A stretch of DNA of 64,000 nucleotides from Vicugna pacos (taxonomy: Eukaryota > Chordata > Mammalia > Artiodactyla > Camelidae), in assembly GCF_048564905.1 (NCBI RefSeq), contig NC_132993.1, positions 79,267,001 through 79,331,000 on the forward strand. The letters run 5' to 3'. Each line of letters starts with the position of its first letter. Position 1 is the first letter of the stretch. Under the pieces are notes generated by a model that worked only from the letters and a program-made list of their open reading frames with translations, was not told the origin of the DNA and made no database searches. This document shows, piece after piece, positions 46,709-58,975 of this stretch. Both the position numbers and the translations under genes were made by a program.

Positions 46709-49448
46709 CTGCGAAAGATTGTAAGATAACTGATCACTTTTAGAAAGAAAAGGAGACGTCCAATCAAAGTCTCTCAGCCAGATCATCAGCAGGCACTCTT
46801 CGAAGCATCTCCACACTGGATAGAAAAGATGAAGATATGGGTCACACCCCAAAAGAGGCCTCTGAAGACAGAAAGGAAATCTCTGTTTACTTAAAACATC
46901 TAAATCCTACAAACTGATACCGAGACCATTTGGATGTATATTTAGTAAAGCAATGCCTTCTGCAAGAGCTAAAATGCAGTGGATTAATTAAATTTTAGCT
47001 CATCATATTTTTGTTAGAGATTTGCACTTTATTGTCACTGATGCTTTATTACATTTTTTTTCAAACCTGAACTAAAGATGCCTAGTGAAAAGTTCCTTTA
47101 ACCCCAGCTTCTGTAAAAGAATTAATAATTGGGAAAACCATCACTTGCATGTTATATGGGAATTACTAGCTAATTAAACCCTGTGATCAATTTCTTTCAA
47201 ATAAACTTCCTTCTCTATTTTACCCTTTAAACCATTACAATCTGTTTCTGTTCTTTCTCTTTTTCTGTTTTTTAATTGAAATACATTTGACAAATAACAT
47301 GGTACAATTTAAGTGCACACCCTGTCAATTTGATGCACTTATATATCATAACATGATTGCCCCTGTAGCAATATGAGCACCTCCATCACATTTATAATTA
47401 TCATTTCTTTTTAGCTGTTGGGTTAATTAAGCTCTAGTCTCTTAGCAGGTTTGATGATTATAATACAACAGGGCTGTCTGCACTCACCGTGCGTCAGACC
47501 TCTCGGGTTTCTTTACCACTTGTTGCAAGTTTGTACCTTTAAACAACATCTATCCTGTCTCCCCACCATTCTTCCCCCTTTTTTGAAACATTTCTTTAAA
47601 ATCTGATTATAGAAAATTTTTAAAAAGCAAAAGGAGAAAGACTACTCTAAGGAACCCCCACGTGCTCACCACCCAGCTTGAATAACTATTAGTCACGGCC
47701 AGTTTTATGTCTCCCGTGTCCCCTGCCTCAACCCCACTGCCCAGGTTAAACAACCGGCTTTTAAACTGTGTGTTCTGCATACGAATCTTAACATTAGCCC
47801 AGCTAACTAGTCCACGCAGACCTGGAAATGACTATCTCCTCTCCAAATTCATTTTTCTGATGAGAACACCGAAGCCCAGCAAGCGGGGAAGTCCAATTCC
47901 TCCGCCCGCAAGGCAGCCAGGGACGGAAGCTGGGGGCCAGCCTGGCCAGAACACGCCTTGAGTGGCACCCGCCCCCGTGACTTCGGGTCCTCTACTCAGA
48001 ACAGAACACGGTGGGGCATATCCTTTCACGGGCCACAGGTCTAGTTTTGGTCTCCACATTCCTTCATTCATGAATCCATTAGCCCCATCCGTCCCCATCG
48101 GAGGAGACAAGGTAGCAGCTACTTTCTAACGAGCAGAGAGAGAGAGAAGAAAAAGAAAATGACTGTGCCTGTTCAGTCCCACCCCCTCCCCCCTCCCCCT
48201 GACAGACACACAGACATTTAATACTGTTTAGAAGGAAAGGAGCTGAATGTGGAAACACAAAATCAAATATACAACTTAAAATTCCAACTATATTCTGTTA
48301 GGTAGGAGTATCTGCCTTTAACTGCTGGCTTCAGTGTTTTTAGATATTTACTGGGGTTTTGGTAAAGACTCTTCAGTTTGCGGAGACTCTAAGTAGCCAT
48401 CCCATGGCCTCTTGGAGCAAAACCTTCTTCCCATTAATTTTGTTTCCTTATCATAGAAGTTCATTAATACATTTATTCACTTACTTTTTTCCCCCAAAGA
48501 TCACAGTTACATTTAGGCTCATGACCGGATAACATCAAGATACAGTATAGCCGTGAGAACATTGCTGCATATTTTGTACGATATCAAAGAACAGGAGCTC
48601 TTACACCAACGATGAGAATTTGTAACAGCACATACATGCTGGAAGGATTCATTTAACCCTACCAATTCTACATCAACAAGATACCCTGCGCCCAGGGAAA
48701 AGAAGGTCCACAAGAAGCGTGACCATAAACGCTTACAGCAGCTTTCACAGGCCACCTCTAGGACTGATGGATGATGGTTACCAATGCGGTCTTGAGACAT
48801 GAGACCTAATGAATATTCAAACGAAGTAAAGATTTCTGTCAGGTACGGCATGCCTTTCACCACCAATAAGACATAATCCAACCGTTTGCTGAATACAGAA
48901 AAAGTTCATCATTTCGCAGTGTGTTCTAGGAACTCCGATGTATTTTAAACGAGAGAAGCTGACCGTGGAAGAGTTCACGGTTGTGCACAGGAGTACTCAC
49001 TTCCTTTTAAAATACTGACTGACCCCCGCCTCCGTGCCACGCGCTGCGACTCGGTGCCGGAGCTGAGTGGGTGGTGTCCCTTGCTCTCCAGCGGGGAGCG
49101 CGCGGTGATGCCAGGCCCCGGGCTCCGCGGGGAGCCAGGAGGGCCCCCGGGGTGGACGCCACCCACCCGCCCACTACCAACGGGCATGTCGTTTGCCCTG
49201 TGGCGAGCTCCCTTTCGTTATAGGTTGTTACAATACAGTAAGTTGTGACGGTCCTTGTCTGTCCAGCAGCATGGGAGTCTTGCCGTGTTACATACAAGGG
49301 ATGCGGGATGGAGGCGGAAGCAGCAGAGGGAACAGATACAGCAAAAAGGCAAGAGGAGGAATCGGAAAACCACAGGCTGGTGCCAAACGGTCTCAACGCA
49401 AAGGAAGGGCAAGTGGTCAGCGGGTTAAAAGCTAAGAACGGTGCAGAC
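46709..49448 (-). other. AMPH: AMPH intron
   Basis: 2.7 kb with an old L1 remnant at 47265-47580 and a C-rich low-complexity patch at 48178-48203. The part at 49000-49200 next to the following exon is strikingly GC-rich with many CpGs. No exon was recognised. Confidence 0.65.
47265..47580 (-). repeat. Old LINE-1 3' fragment
   Basis: 'tttttaattgaaatacatttgacaaataac', 'tttaagtgcacaccctgtcaatttgatgcac' and 'tatgagcacctccatcac' are the complement of an old mammalian L1 3' UTR, clearly more diverged than the camelid copies. Confidence 0.7.
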
Positions 49449-49676
49449 CTTGTAGAGGAAGCCGGGAGGCACTTCCTGGGAGGCCCCGCTGGCCGGGGCC
49501 GCGTCCTCCCCCGCCTTCTGCGCCGAGGGCAGCTCCGGGGGCGGCTCGCTGGTGGGGCCCGGGGGCGCGGCGTCTTCAGTCGCCTCCTTGGACTCTGCAC
49601 CCGCGATTACTTCGTGCTCTCCCTCCCCTTCGTTGTTGGAGGCGGGCTGTATGACGACAGAAGGGATGACCTTCTC
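49449..49676 (-). CDS. AMPH: Amphiphysin exon upstream of SH3 (linker)
   Basis: A 228-base exon (76 codons) after 'ctctccccccag'. It encodes EKVIPSVVIQPASNNEGEGE, continues through ESKEATEDAAPPGPTSEPPP and ends SGASQEVPPGFLYK, joining VETLHD of the SH3 exon. It is the disordered acidic/proline-rich linker before SH3. The ends agree with human amphiphysin (…VPQ|EKVIPS and GFLYK|VETL), but from memory the human segment between PTSE and ASQE is longer by roughly a dozen residues, so this exon seems to carry an in-frame shortening. The donor is gtctgc, a weak match to gtaagt. The region is CpG-rich, which gives long spurious open frames on both strands. Confidence 0.93.
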
Positions 49677-51313
49677 CTGGGGGGAGAGAGACGTGGTGGT
49701 GCGGGGCCTGGGGCGGGAGCATCCTCCTCCACGCCACCCGTCCCCCTCCAGAGCCTCACGCCTGCTGCTCCCCACGCCTTTCTGACCTTTGGGCCCCCCC
49801 GCCTTGCAGGACCTTCCTCTAGGCATGGCCTCCTTGAACAAGCAGGCAGTTTGGTATGAGTGAGGTTTCCGTGGGAACTGGGAAGAGGGCTAGGAGACTT
49901 CGGGGAGACAGGCTGAGTTGTGACCGGGTCGGGGACAGCCCTGCAGGGGATGCAGGGCTCCAAGGACGCTCCCATTTCTGCCTGGTCCATTCTTGTCCCA
50001 CTGAAAGTAGCCCTCGCTTGAAACTGACATTTAACCTGCTGATTGCTCTTCTCCTTGAAATCATACTGTTGGTAAAGATCCAGCCTGTGTTTGGAGATAA
50101 TCTACCTGTCCTGCACTTGGTGATTGTCATCGGAGCCCACCCTGCCACTCCAAGTGTCTTGGGGGAAAGAACCAGAGGACCAAGATCTCCCTCTTATTTT
50201 TTTAAAAAAAGATGAGCACAGAGGGGACTTTCACTAGCATAATGCAAGCCTAGAGATCAAGTTCTGTATTCTCCCAGTTACCAGTGAACACGTGCATGTC
50301 CTTTCTTTTGGAGGAAAGGATACAGTCTTCCAACAAGCATGCCTGTACAGACAAAAATACCCACTGGCATCGTGACAAGAAAGGCAACGAAAAAAGTAGA
50401 ACAGACTTTTATTTCTCTAAATACTACCGCTACCCGCTCTTTGGAAGGGATCATTCAGTTTCAAGCTTTCAGTAACTCTGGAGAGACTTAGGGAAATTTA
50501 TTATGAGTCAAATAATCAGGAAAAAGCAAAGCCTAACATTAAACCAACTCTTCACGTTCCTACTTAGAAGACCAGAGTCGTAGGAGATGAAGTTAGAACC
50601 ACTGTCTTGGCTTTGGCACCTGGGTTTGAGGTCCCACGTTATAAATATCACGTGTTGCCTTTGACCATCTCTCTGATGCCGTGAAGAGCTGGGGCTAACT
50701 CCAAGTTCATGTGCATATTAATCACCCACTTCCTTTTGAAAGTGCAACATACATACGGATGGGCCTTTTGTGAAAGGAGCCTGTCGGTGAGTTCAGGGCA
50801 GTCTAATAATAATAGCAACCACGAAACAGTAATAATAGTGATATGACTTAACTACTGATACTGGCATCTCACCACATGCCTGGCTCCGCGCTGAGCACAT
50901 TGGGTTCTTTTCTCACTGAATCCTTACAACGCTATTGTTCTATCCTGTTCTCTTTCTCCTCCTTCCCTTCTCATCCTTTGTGTTGTGTGTGCCTCCCTCT
51001 GTTTCTCCATTCCTTTATCCCCTAGTTTCCTTGGCCTCCATCTGTGCTTACATCCAGCTCGCCATAGCAACAGGGGCCGGTATGGAGCCTCGTGATGCTG
51101 ATATGGACAGAGTGGAGGTACCACATGAAGGAGAGAATGCTCACTCTTTCTGAAAATCGAGTGTTTCTTTTCAGTAGAATGGGGTGCCACAGAATGGCCA
51201 CAAACCATCCACTATTCCACACCCAAAAGAGTCATCACCATTAAGCAATCGGACAGAACGTTCCAAGGGGTGCCACCTCCCTGGAACTGAATCTGTTTCA
51301 TGAGGACACATAC
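49677..51313 (-). other. AMPH: AMPH intron
   Basis: 1.6 kb. A MIR-like remnant lies at about 50850-50940 ('ccacatgcctggctccgcgctgagcac … ctgaatccttacaac', reverse). No exon was seen. Confidence 0.65.
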
Positions 51314-51523
51314 CTGAGGCACTGCCACTTCTGCTTCTTCCGGTGGAGATCTGTCTCTGTCTACCGCCTCTGTGGCTTCGGTATCCACCTTGGCTTCCTC
51401 TAAACTTGCTCCTTCTCCAGCGGGAAGAGCCGCCTTCTCCATCTCTGCTGCCTCCACTGGGGCCCCCTCACCTGCCAGCACCAGGGTGCCCACAGTCACA
51501 TCCGCATCCGCTCCAGGTGCGAT
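51314..51523 (-). CDS. AMPH: Amphiphysin central exon (acidic linker)
   Basis: A 210-base exon (70 codons, phase 0 at both ends) after 'ctgggttgcag' and before the donor gtatgt. It encodes IAPGADADVTVGTLVLAGEG, then EMEKAALPAGEGASLEEAKV and ends PEEAEVAVPQ. Human amphiphysin has the corresponding IIPGADADAAVGTLVSAAEG, VPAGEGVSLEEAKIGTE and TVPQ. This part of the protein is disordered, acidic and alanine/glutamate-rich. The exon encoding the preceding segment is not visible in the remaining 12.5 kb, so the next intron must be longer than that. Confidence 0.94.
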
Positions 51524-51647
51524 CTGCAACCCAGAAACCAAACAGGCCGTGTCTGTCTCTCCACGGGCCTCAGTAAGAGTCAGACTCAGCCTTTTCATGT
51601 CTCTCCCCTCTGCTGAGGCACATCAGATTTTGTGGCTTTCTTTTTCT

Positions 51648-52275
51648 TTAATTGAAGTCCGTTTACAGTGTTGTGTTAGTTTCTGATATATAGCATAGTG
51701 ATTCAGTCATACATATACACACACACAGATATATGTTCTTTTCCATTATAGCTTATTACAAGCTGTTGAATATAGTTCCCTGTGCTACAACAGTAGGTCT
51801 TTATTGTTTGTCTCTTTATATATAATAGTTTGTATTTGCTAATCCCAACTCCTAATTTATCCCTCTGCTCCCTTTCCCCTTTGGTAACCATTTGTTTTCT
51901 ATGTCTGTGAGTCTGTCTCTGTTTTGTAAATAAGTTCATTTGTGTCACTTTTTTAGATTTCACGTATAAGTGATATCATGTGATATTTGTCCTTCTCTGT
52001 CTGACTTACTTCACGTAGTATAATCATCTCCAGGCTCATCCATGTTGCTGCAAATGAAGATTTCATTCTTTTTATGGCTGAGTAGTATTCCACTGTGTAT
52101 GTGTGTATCTATATCTATAGATCTATATATACATACATACCATTGTGTATATATGTATACAACTGCTTTATCCAGTCATTTGTTGATGGACATTTAGGCT
52201 GTTTCCATGTCTTGGCTATTGTAAATAGTACCCTATGAACATTGGGGTGCATGTATCTTTTTGAATTAGAGTTTC
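51648..52275 (-). repeat. LINE-1 3' fragment
   Basis: 'tctttaattgaagtccgtttacag', 'gtgttgtgttagtttctgatatatagcatag', 'gttgctgcaaatgaagatttc' and 'cattggggtgcatgtatc' are the complement of a camelid L1 3' end, parallel to the copy at 33838. It includes an AT/AC microsatellite at 52098-52160. Confidence 0.87.
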
Positions 52276-54227
52276 TTGAGGCTTCACTTGTCATGTACTG
52301 AAGCCCAGGACATGGGTACAGCAGAGTCTGCCATTTGATCATCAAAACTCTGACGTCTCTTTCTCCTGAGCCCCCAACAGCTAACTTTGCAGTTGGGTGT
52401 AGCAAATGGATGGACATGACATACACCACTCCTGAGCCATGGCTTTTAAGGTGGGTGGTCCCCTCCACAAGCTCTTTCTATCTTTGTTGGTTGAAAGCAG
52501 ATGACAGCAAGGCTAGAGAGGACATCTGAGTGACAAAATGGGAGGAGCCTGGGCCCCATTCTACCTGGGTCATGGAAGAAAGCCACTTACAAGCATCCCG
52601 TTCACACAAAGTCAGAACTTAGGAAGACTGCATTTCAGTATGTATGTTAAAATCTACATGGGGAAGGTCCCAGAAGCTAAATCACATTCATGAAAAAAAA
52701 ATTAGGAAGTTTCTCAATGAGACCTCTTGAGAATGAAGGGAAAATCATTTTTGTCATCAAATATGCATTATAATAACAAATCAAATCAGATTTGGGATCC
52801 TTTACTGGAAAAAGCAAAATGGAAGCAATGAGAATTGTGTTTTGAAGGTTGGAAAGAAGTCAAAATAAGAGCATTCGGTAGCATTTAAAACATGCAATAA
52901 GAAAACACAGTGCAACCAGAAGTTTCAGTTTTGAGCAGATTGGTTATGGAGTCCAGGTCTGTAACAGGACTGTATCATCGGCAGACCTGAACCGAGAGGA
53001 TCAAATCAGAAAGACGGAAAAAGAAGGAGAATTTTAGATCAATCTTACATAATACGCCCAGGACATATATTTCAAAAACTCATCTTGCTTTCTGATGTGA
53101 TTAGCATCAGTCATTTCTTTCCCTCACTGAATAAATGCAACCCAGTTTGTCCTATTAAGTTAGGAAAGCTCTGATGTTACAGATATTAACTGCCAAACCC
53201 AGAAAATGGTGATGGAGGATGTCTGCCAAGCGGGCCTCGGACAAGGGAGATGGAGATTATGAGCCTGCAGTCACAGCAGGGCACTTAGGAAAAAAAAACT
53301 TCCTTCTGACTCAAATTTATTTTTGCTTATATACATCACCTGTTGAAGAATACGTTTTTTTCTGCAACATTTTACTTTAGAAGTGAAAAATAACGCTACT
53401 AGCTATACTATTTGTTATACGGGCAAGTATTACTCACACTCTTAGAAATCTACTTCCCTCTCAGCAGGATCTCTTAGAGGAGGTTCCTAAGGATTCCTAA
53501 GAATTCTCTTAGGGGAATCTTCCCTCTCTTAGGAGAACTATGAGGACTTGGCCTTCCACACAGTGTGCAAGGATCCAAAACACAGCCACTAGCCATGACC
53601 CAGCATTTATGCCTTTTTTACTCTCTACTCTGTCATTAAAGTGCATGAGTTCAGAAAAAGAATCCTTTCACATGAATTGTAATGGACTTATTTAAGGTGA
53701 ATTATAAAACGTTGATAATTATTGAAGTGGGGTAACACGTAGGTGGGGATTTATATTTAAATGGCTGAGAATTTCCATAATAAAAAATGAGTTTAAATAT
53801 TTAAGAGAACCACATCTCCTGTTTTACATAAACACTGGTCTTTGTATGTATGTTACTGTTGTCGTGGTTCAGAAAGTAGGACTTAGAACATAAATTAGGA
53901 GGGCATCTTAATTCCAAGAGGAGTGATGAACCATTGTTCTTAGCTTTACTATTGGAGACGTCAGCAAGCTCTCTCCAGGGTACTAAGGACCTAGCAAAGT
54001 TTCTTCCACAGCAGGAACTATACATGAAGACAATGTGCATGCAATAAATTTATGAGCCCAGATGTAGAAAGCAAGTTGTGTTGTCACAGTTCTAAGTTAT
54101 GCACGCTTTCCATCTGTCTGAAAAATCACACCTATGGAGTGCACAGCCTCCTGGTTTTAATAGCTTCAAACCAGATGGGCTGTATATCATACAGACACTA
54201 CCGGCCAGCAGAGCAGTGGATGCCACT

Positions 54228-54278
54228 ACACACACACACACACACAAATACACACACACACACAAATACACACACACT
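54228..54278. repeat. Interrupted (CA)n microsatellite
   Basis: Three CA runs separated by two identical AAATA interruptions. The repeated interruption suggests local duplication within the tract. Confidence 0.93.
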
Positions 54279-54680
54279 TACTGTTACAGATAGAAAAGCA
54301 GCCATTATGTTATTTGACCAGCTACTCACCCAAGTGATTATATATAAAACCTTACTTACACACATGTTCCAAGCACGTATTATTAGTAATTGGATTTTTA
54401 CTCTCAACTGAATTGTTATGTCTCCTGAAGTGAATATATTTCTGTGAAGTATTGATGGCGTTGCCAAAAGTAAATTTTTAACTCACTTTAACAAATAGAA
54501 TGTTAATAATTAGTCCCTGATTTATCTAGAGCGCTCTGTATATCTGCCAATTTGGCTGTATCAGATTTTCCTAGTGCAAGATATACATGTTACCATCTTT
54601 CCGTTGCTAAATAATTTAAACAGGCATCATTGGCTGGATCTGATTTCAACCTGACCGTGTGGCTGCTGTGATGACGGTCA

Positions 54681-54694
54681 CCAGCAGGTGGCGA
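54681..54694 (+). promoter_or_regulatory. CTCF-like motif
   Basis: CCAGCAGGTGGCGA agrees with the CTCF core (CCASYAGRKGGCRS) at every position but the last. It lies in the AMPH intron, outside recognisable repeats, about 24 kb from the first V gene. No binding can be shown from sequence. Confidence 0.55.
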
Positions 54695-56129
54695 CCAAGG
54701 GCTCCATCTGTCTGCAGGGACTTGCGCTGACCTAGAAGGAACATACAGCCCAAATTTATTCAGCACGTCAGCAATTTACCTGACCTCTGTCACAAAGGAA
54801 GAGAGAAGGAGCAGGCGGAAAATTGTTGATAAGAATGATGGCGAATAAAAACCACCAAAATATTGAAATTAAAGATGCTAATGGAGACGAAGTCTGAGTC
54901 CATTAGAAATGAATTCCTATTTCTCTAGCTGAAATGAACACTTTGATTTTACAGACCTGAAGAACACTGCAGAAACACAGTCCACTACCTGTATTCCTTC
55001 ACGTCTTTCTGTCTTTGTCTGGCATTGTTCTGAAAGTCAAGGGTGTCCCAATTCCCCCTTTTTGTCTGGAATCTGTCCCACATTTTCTGCCCTTACTTAA
55101 ATATTTCCAATGCATATTTACTGCCTGCAGTACTTGAACAACATAAAAATACAGTGGAAAACAGGAATCTGTTTGCTCAGATTAGGTGTTAGCTCTAGAG
55201 AAATCAAGGACAGATTGAAAAGGTTTTCAGTGATAGGGTTCTCTCTTCTATATGATTATTTTTATGCATTCCAATTTGTTAGCTAATGAAGATTTAAGCT
55301 CTAAATTTAGTCTTTTCTAGATTCTGCTTGCTACTATAGATGTTATAACTGCTAGGAAAAAAAATCACAATGATTAATGACAGCGTTTGAATATTCCATT
55401 GTTATCCAGGGAGACCAGAAGGCTGAAACTACTGAAAGTATCTCAAGTCTTTGACAGTCAATGTTACTCAATTTTGCTCTCTGCTCCAAATTTTCAGAGA
55501 AACACCACTATCTCATCTTCTGCCCAAATTGTAATATCTGTTGGCCAAATGGATTTACAGTGAAAAACATCTATTGCAAAGAGTCTAAAAAGAGTTCTCC
55601 CTGTCCTCAACTTGTTTACTATAGTATTGGCCATATTAGCTATGAACAAAGCCAGAAAAGCAGCTTGCCAACTGTGTGATTGGACTGGATGAGGACAACT
55701 GAAGAGATGCCACAGAGTGAAATTCCATACACCTGTAGGGTAGGCTAACTGAAAATAGGTATTTTTCTGATTAAAAAATAATGGACACAGTGGGTTTCAA
55801 AATAATAAAGTAGATAATTTATAGTACCACTTCGATTTATTTATTTTTATTCGTTTTCCATGCACACAGAGGCTTTATCTGTCTGTTTAGTTTACAACAC
55901 AGATTTGTGTGTTTCTGGGAAAAATTATATGAGTAGGTATATAATACTTTATTGTTTTTTTCTATTTAACAATTTATTTAACAGTTCTATAATTGAACAC
56001 TAGTTGGTTTCTAGCTTTTTTCTGTGTATTAATATGATGTAGTTTCCTTTTTAAAAATTTAGTATTTTTATGAAATAATGGTCATCAGGGAAAATCTGAA
56101 AAATGTGGAGGCCTAAAGAAGAAATTTCC

Positions 56130-56560
56130 AGGTATATGCATATACCTGGAGAAAAATATAATTCCAAAAGACACATGCACCCTAGTGTTCATAGCAGCAC
56201 TATTTACAATAGCGAAGACATGGGAACAACCCAAATGTCCATCAACAGATGACTGGATAAAGAAGACGTGGTATATATATACAATGGAATACTGCTCAGC
56301 CATACTGCTCAGCCATGAAAAAAAATGAAATAATGCCATTTGCAGGAATATGGATAGACCTGGAGGTTGTCATTCGAGTGAAGTAAGCCAGAAAGAGAGA
56401 AAAATACCATATGAGATTGCTTGTACGTGGAATCTTAAAACAAGGACACAACTTACTATTTATAACTTAGATGATTGACTTCCTGAATATGTGTAAGCAC
56501 ATTTGACTGTCCTTTATGATTGAATTACCTCGTTCTGTTGATTCTTTAAAAAAAAAAAGA
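56130..56560 (+). repeat. LINE-1 3'-end fragment
   Basis: 'ccctagtgttcatagcagcactatttacaatagcgaagacatgg', 'caaatgtccatcaacagatgac' and 'gtgaagtaagccagaaagag', then the same tail as at 60-415 ('tagatgattgac … tgttgattctttaaaaaaaaaa'). A small internal duplication of 'actgctcagccat' is visible near 56291-56317. Confidence 0.87.
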
Positions 56561-56689
56561 AGAAATCGAAGTACCTATAATTTCATGACCAATGGTAACA
56601 CTTTAGAGTCCCTCCTCCCACATCATTTTTCTATGCCCCTCACACACTTGAACTTAACTGGGATTCCTACAATCTCCCCCTTGGTCCCA

Positions 56690-56825
56690 GCTAGTAGCAG
56701 AGGCATCACCTGGGAGTTGGTTAGAAATGCAGACTCTCAGGCCCCACCCCAAACCCACTGAATCAGAATCTGCATCTTAACAAAGTCCTGGGAATCCACA
56801 TGCGTGATAAGGGAAGCACTGCTTC
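56690..56825 (+). repeat. MER5A-like DNA transposon remnant
   Basis: 'gcatcacctgggagttggttagaaatgcagactctcaggccccaccc' and 'actgaatcagaatctgcatcttaacaaag' match the core of the hAT-Charlie MITE MER5A. The ends are eroded. Confidence 0.8.
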
Positions 56826-57554
56826 CTGGACTCTGCCTCACGCTGTGAGCATTTCACAGCCACCTGTCTTGAATCCCCTTGGAATGTATGCACCAAAGGC
56901 TGGACTGCTGTCAGAGCAGCAGCAGGCCCCAGAGGACCTGGATGCTTCAGAAGGATGCTCCCACGCTCGTGGGGGGCAGTCGCCTTCTCTCTGGGGCGGG
57001 ATGGATGAAACTCACATACTTTTCTAGGCCAGGCTCAGTTACTATGCTTTAAGGACTTGTTCATGTCTTGGTTTGTGGAAAAATTCTCCTGGGCTTGGCT
57101 AAGACTTCTAGAATAGAGTTCTATCCACACTTGGACCTCCTTTGTCTCTTTAGGTGCAAAGAGCATTAAAGTTAAAAAAAAATACACTGCTAATACTGAA
57201 TCTGGTCAATTTTTGTGATCTATTTTTTTACTGTTTTCAGTTTTCTCTTATTATCATCAGTTACATGCTCATGGGATGCATTTCATTTTCATTAATATAT
57301 TCCTGGGGTAAATGACACGAATGATAAGAATGTAAGAAATATGTATTTTTAAAAATCTGGTTATAGGGCATTTTACACTAGTGTCAGAGAGGAGCCATCT
57401 TCCTGACACTTGCTCTTGGCAGAGGTGCCTGGCTGAATGATCACTGAATTCTAGGCTTCCCAATTTGCCTAAACCTGGAGAAGAATCATTCTAAGCCATA
57501 GACAGGCTTCTGCTTGACAGTTTCAATAAATGCACCTTCTGTAGCCTGGGGGGG

Positions 57555-57730
57555 AAACTGACATTCACTGTGACTCTACAATTTTCCGGGCACTGTAAAT
57601 GTTTTACATTTATTGAATATTATTCACCCAACAACCTTATCAAATTCCCACTTTCTACACAAATCAACCCATACTTGGAGCTGAAGTGACTCAGTAGTCA
57701 GTAAACCAGGATTGGAACAGTCTGTCAAAC
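57555..57730 (-). repeat. MIR SINE remnant
   Basis: 'ccgggcactgtaaatgttttac', 'cacccaacaaccttatc' and 'gtcagtaaaccaggattggaac' in reverse MIR order. Confidence 0.6.
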
Positions 57731-58959
57731 TCTAAATTCTGTGGGGGTTTTTCTTTTCTTTTCTTTTCTTTTTCAAACCAAGCAGCATCGAATAAGACAA
57801 ACACCTTGAAAATCAGAGTTCCACAGTGGTCCTGAGACCTGGCACCTCCACGGACCTGCTGTGCCCTACTGACAACCCCACTGCCCCAAAATGAGAGTGT
57901 GTTCTTACAGCCAATGCATTCACTTATGCTCCTGGGATGCCACCTTTAAGATGAGACTCATAGATTATAAGTCAAATATACATTTGTATTCGTAGACATG
58001 ATCTATCTGGGCACCCAAGCAACCATGTCCTAAGATCTCTCTTGTTTGATACAAATGATATGATAGAAAGCTGTCAGGAAGAGGCTGTTGGAAAGAATTT
58101 CTCCACGTTGTTTTTGCCAACCGTCCTGCAGATTCCACGGTTTAGGAAGATCTGTACAGAATGGGAACGTGGAAAAGGTCAACCCCTCTCCTGGTTTTGT
58201 CCAGGGCACTGCAGAGCTGCAACTGAGAACCTAGAACCTGAGCACCTGGACAGTCCTGGCTACGTTCCCGAGTTCGAGACCAGTATGATTCCAAAGCGGG
58301 AAGGACCGGAGGGCTCACCTAACTCACTGTTCTCATTTCACAGGTGAGGAAACATGATGGAGACGGAGCTGGAGCCCCGAGGTTTAGTTCTGACTCGCCC
58401 ACTAACAAGCATGGGGGCTGGAGTGACCCCTGGACCCCTCTGGGAAATAACAGAGGGAGGCTAATACCACAGTGGGTGTCCTGGCCCCACAGCCAAACTG
58501 AGTTCTTAACCTGTCTAAAGATCCCAGCATTTATATGGAAATACAGCATTTTCTTCGGGATCCATTTTTAAAGAAAAGCCTGAGAGGCAGCTGGGGTCAT
58601 TATGACCCCAAAGAGAAGATTCCTGTACCGAGACACAGGCTGGTGGCTGGTACTCCTTTTCACAGAAACTACACTTTAAACACTGCAGGTCAAAACTTCG
58701 CTTCAGCATGACCGTAGGGATGAGCTCTCCCGGGGAACTCCGGACCTCAGATGGAGCTCCCTTCAAAGGTGGCACCTGGTATTACAAACTTCGTTTGATA
58801 CTCTACGTGTTTCCTTTCTAATATAGAGATTTAGTAGGTTTTCTCCCCCTGACCTTCATCTCCATCATCATTTTTCAATCTGCTCTCCCAGGACTGCCGA
58901 CAGTCCCATCACAAGCCTTTAACAGCCTGGTCCCAGCCCATCTCAGCGGCTGGCAGCAG

Positions 58960-58975
58960 CGTTGCCATGGCAACG
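58960..58975. promoter_or_regulatory. Perfect RFX-type X-box palindrome
   Basis: CGTTGCCATGGCAACG is a 16-base perfect palindrome containing the full RFX dimer site GTTGCC-AT-GGCAAC. It sits before about 170 bases of AT-rich, low-CpG, non-repeat DNA that resembles conserved non-coding sequence in texture. RFX factors act at neuronal and ciliary genes; whether this one acts on AMPH is inference. Confidence 0.6.

Noticed and set aside
49245-49859. Plus-strand open frame of 204 codons
   Set aside because: It is antisense to the AMPH exon at 49449-49676 in CpG-rich DNA. The opposite strand gives a family-matching protein with proper splice sites, so this frame is a composition artefact.
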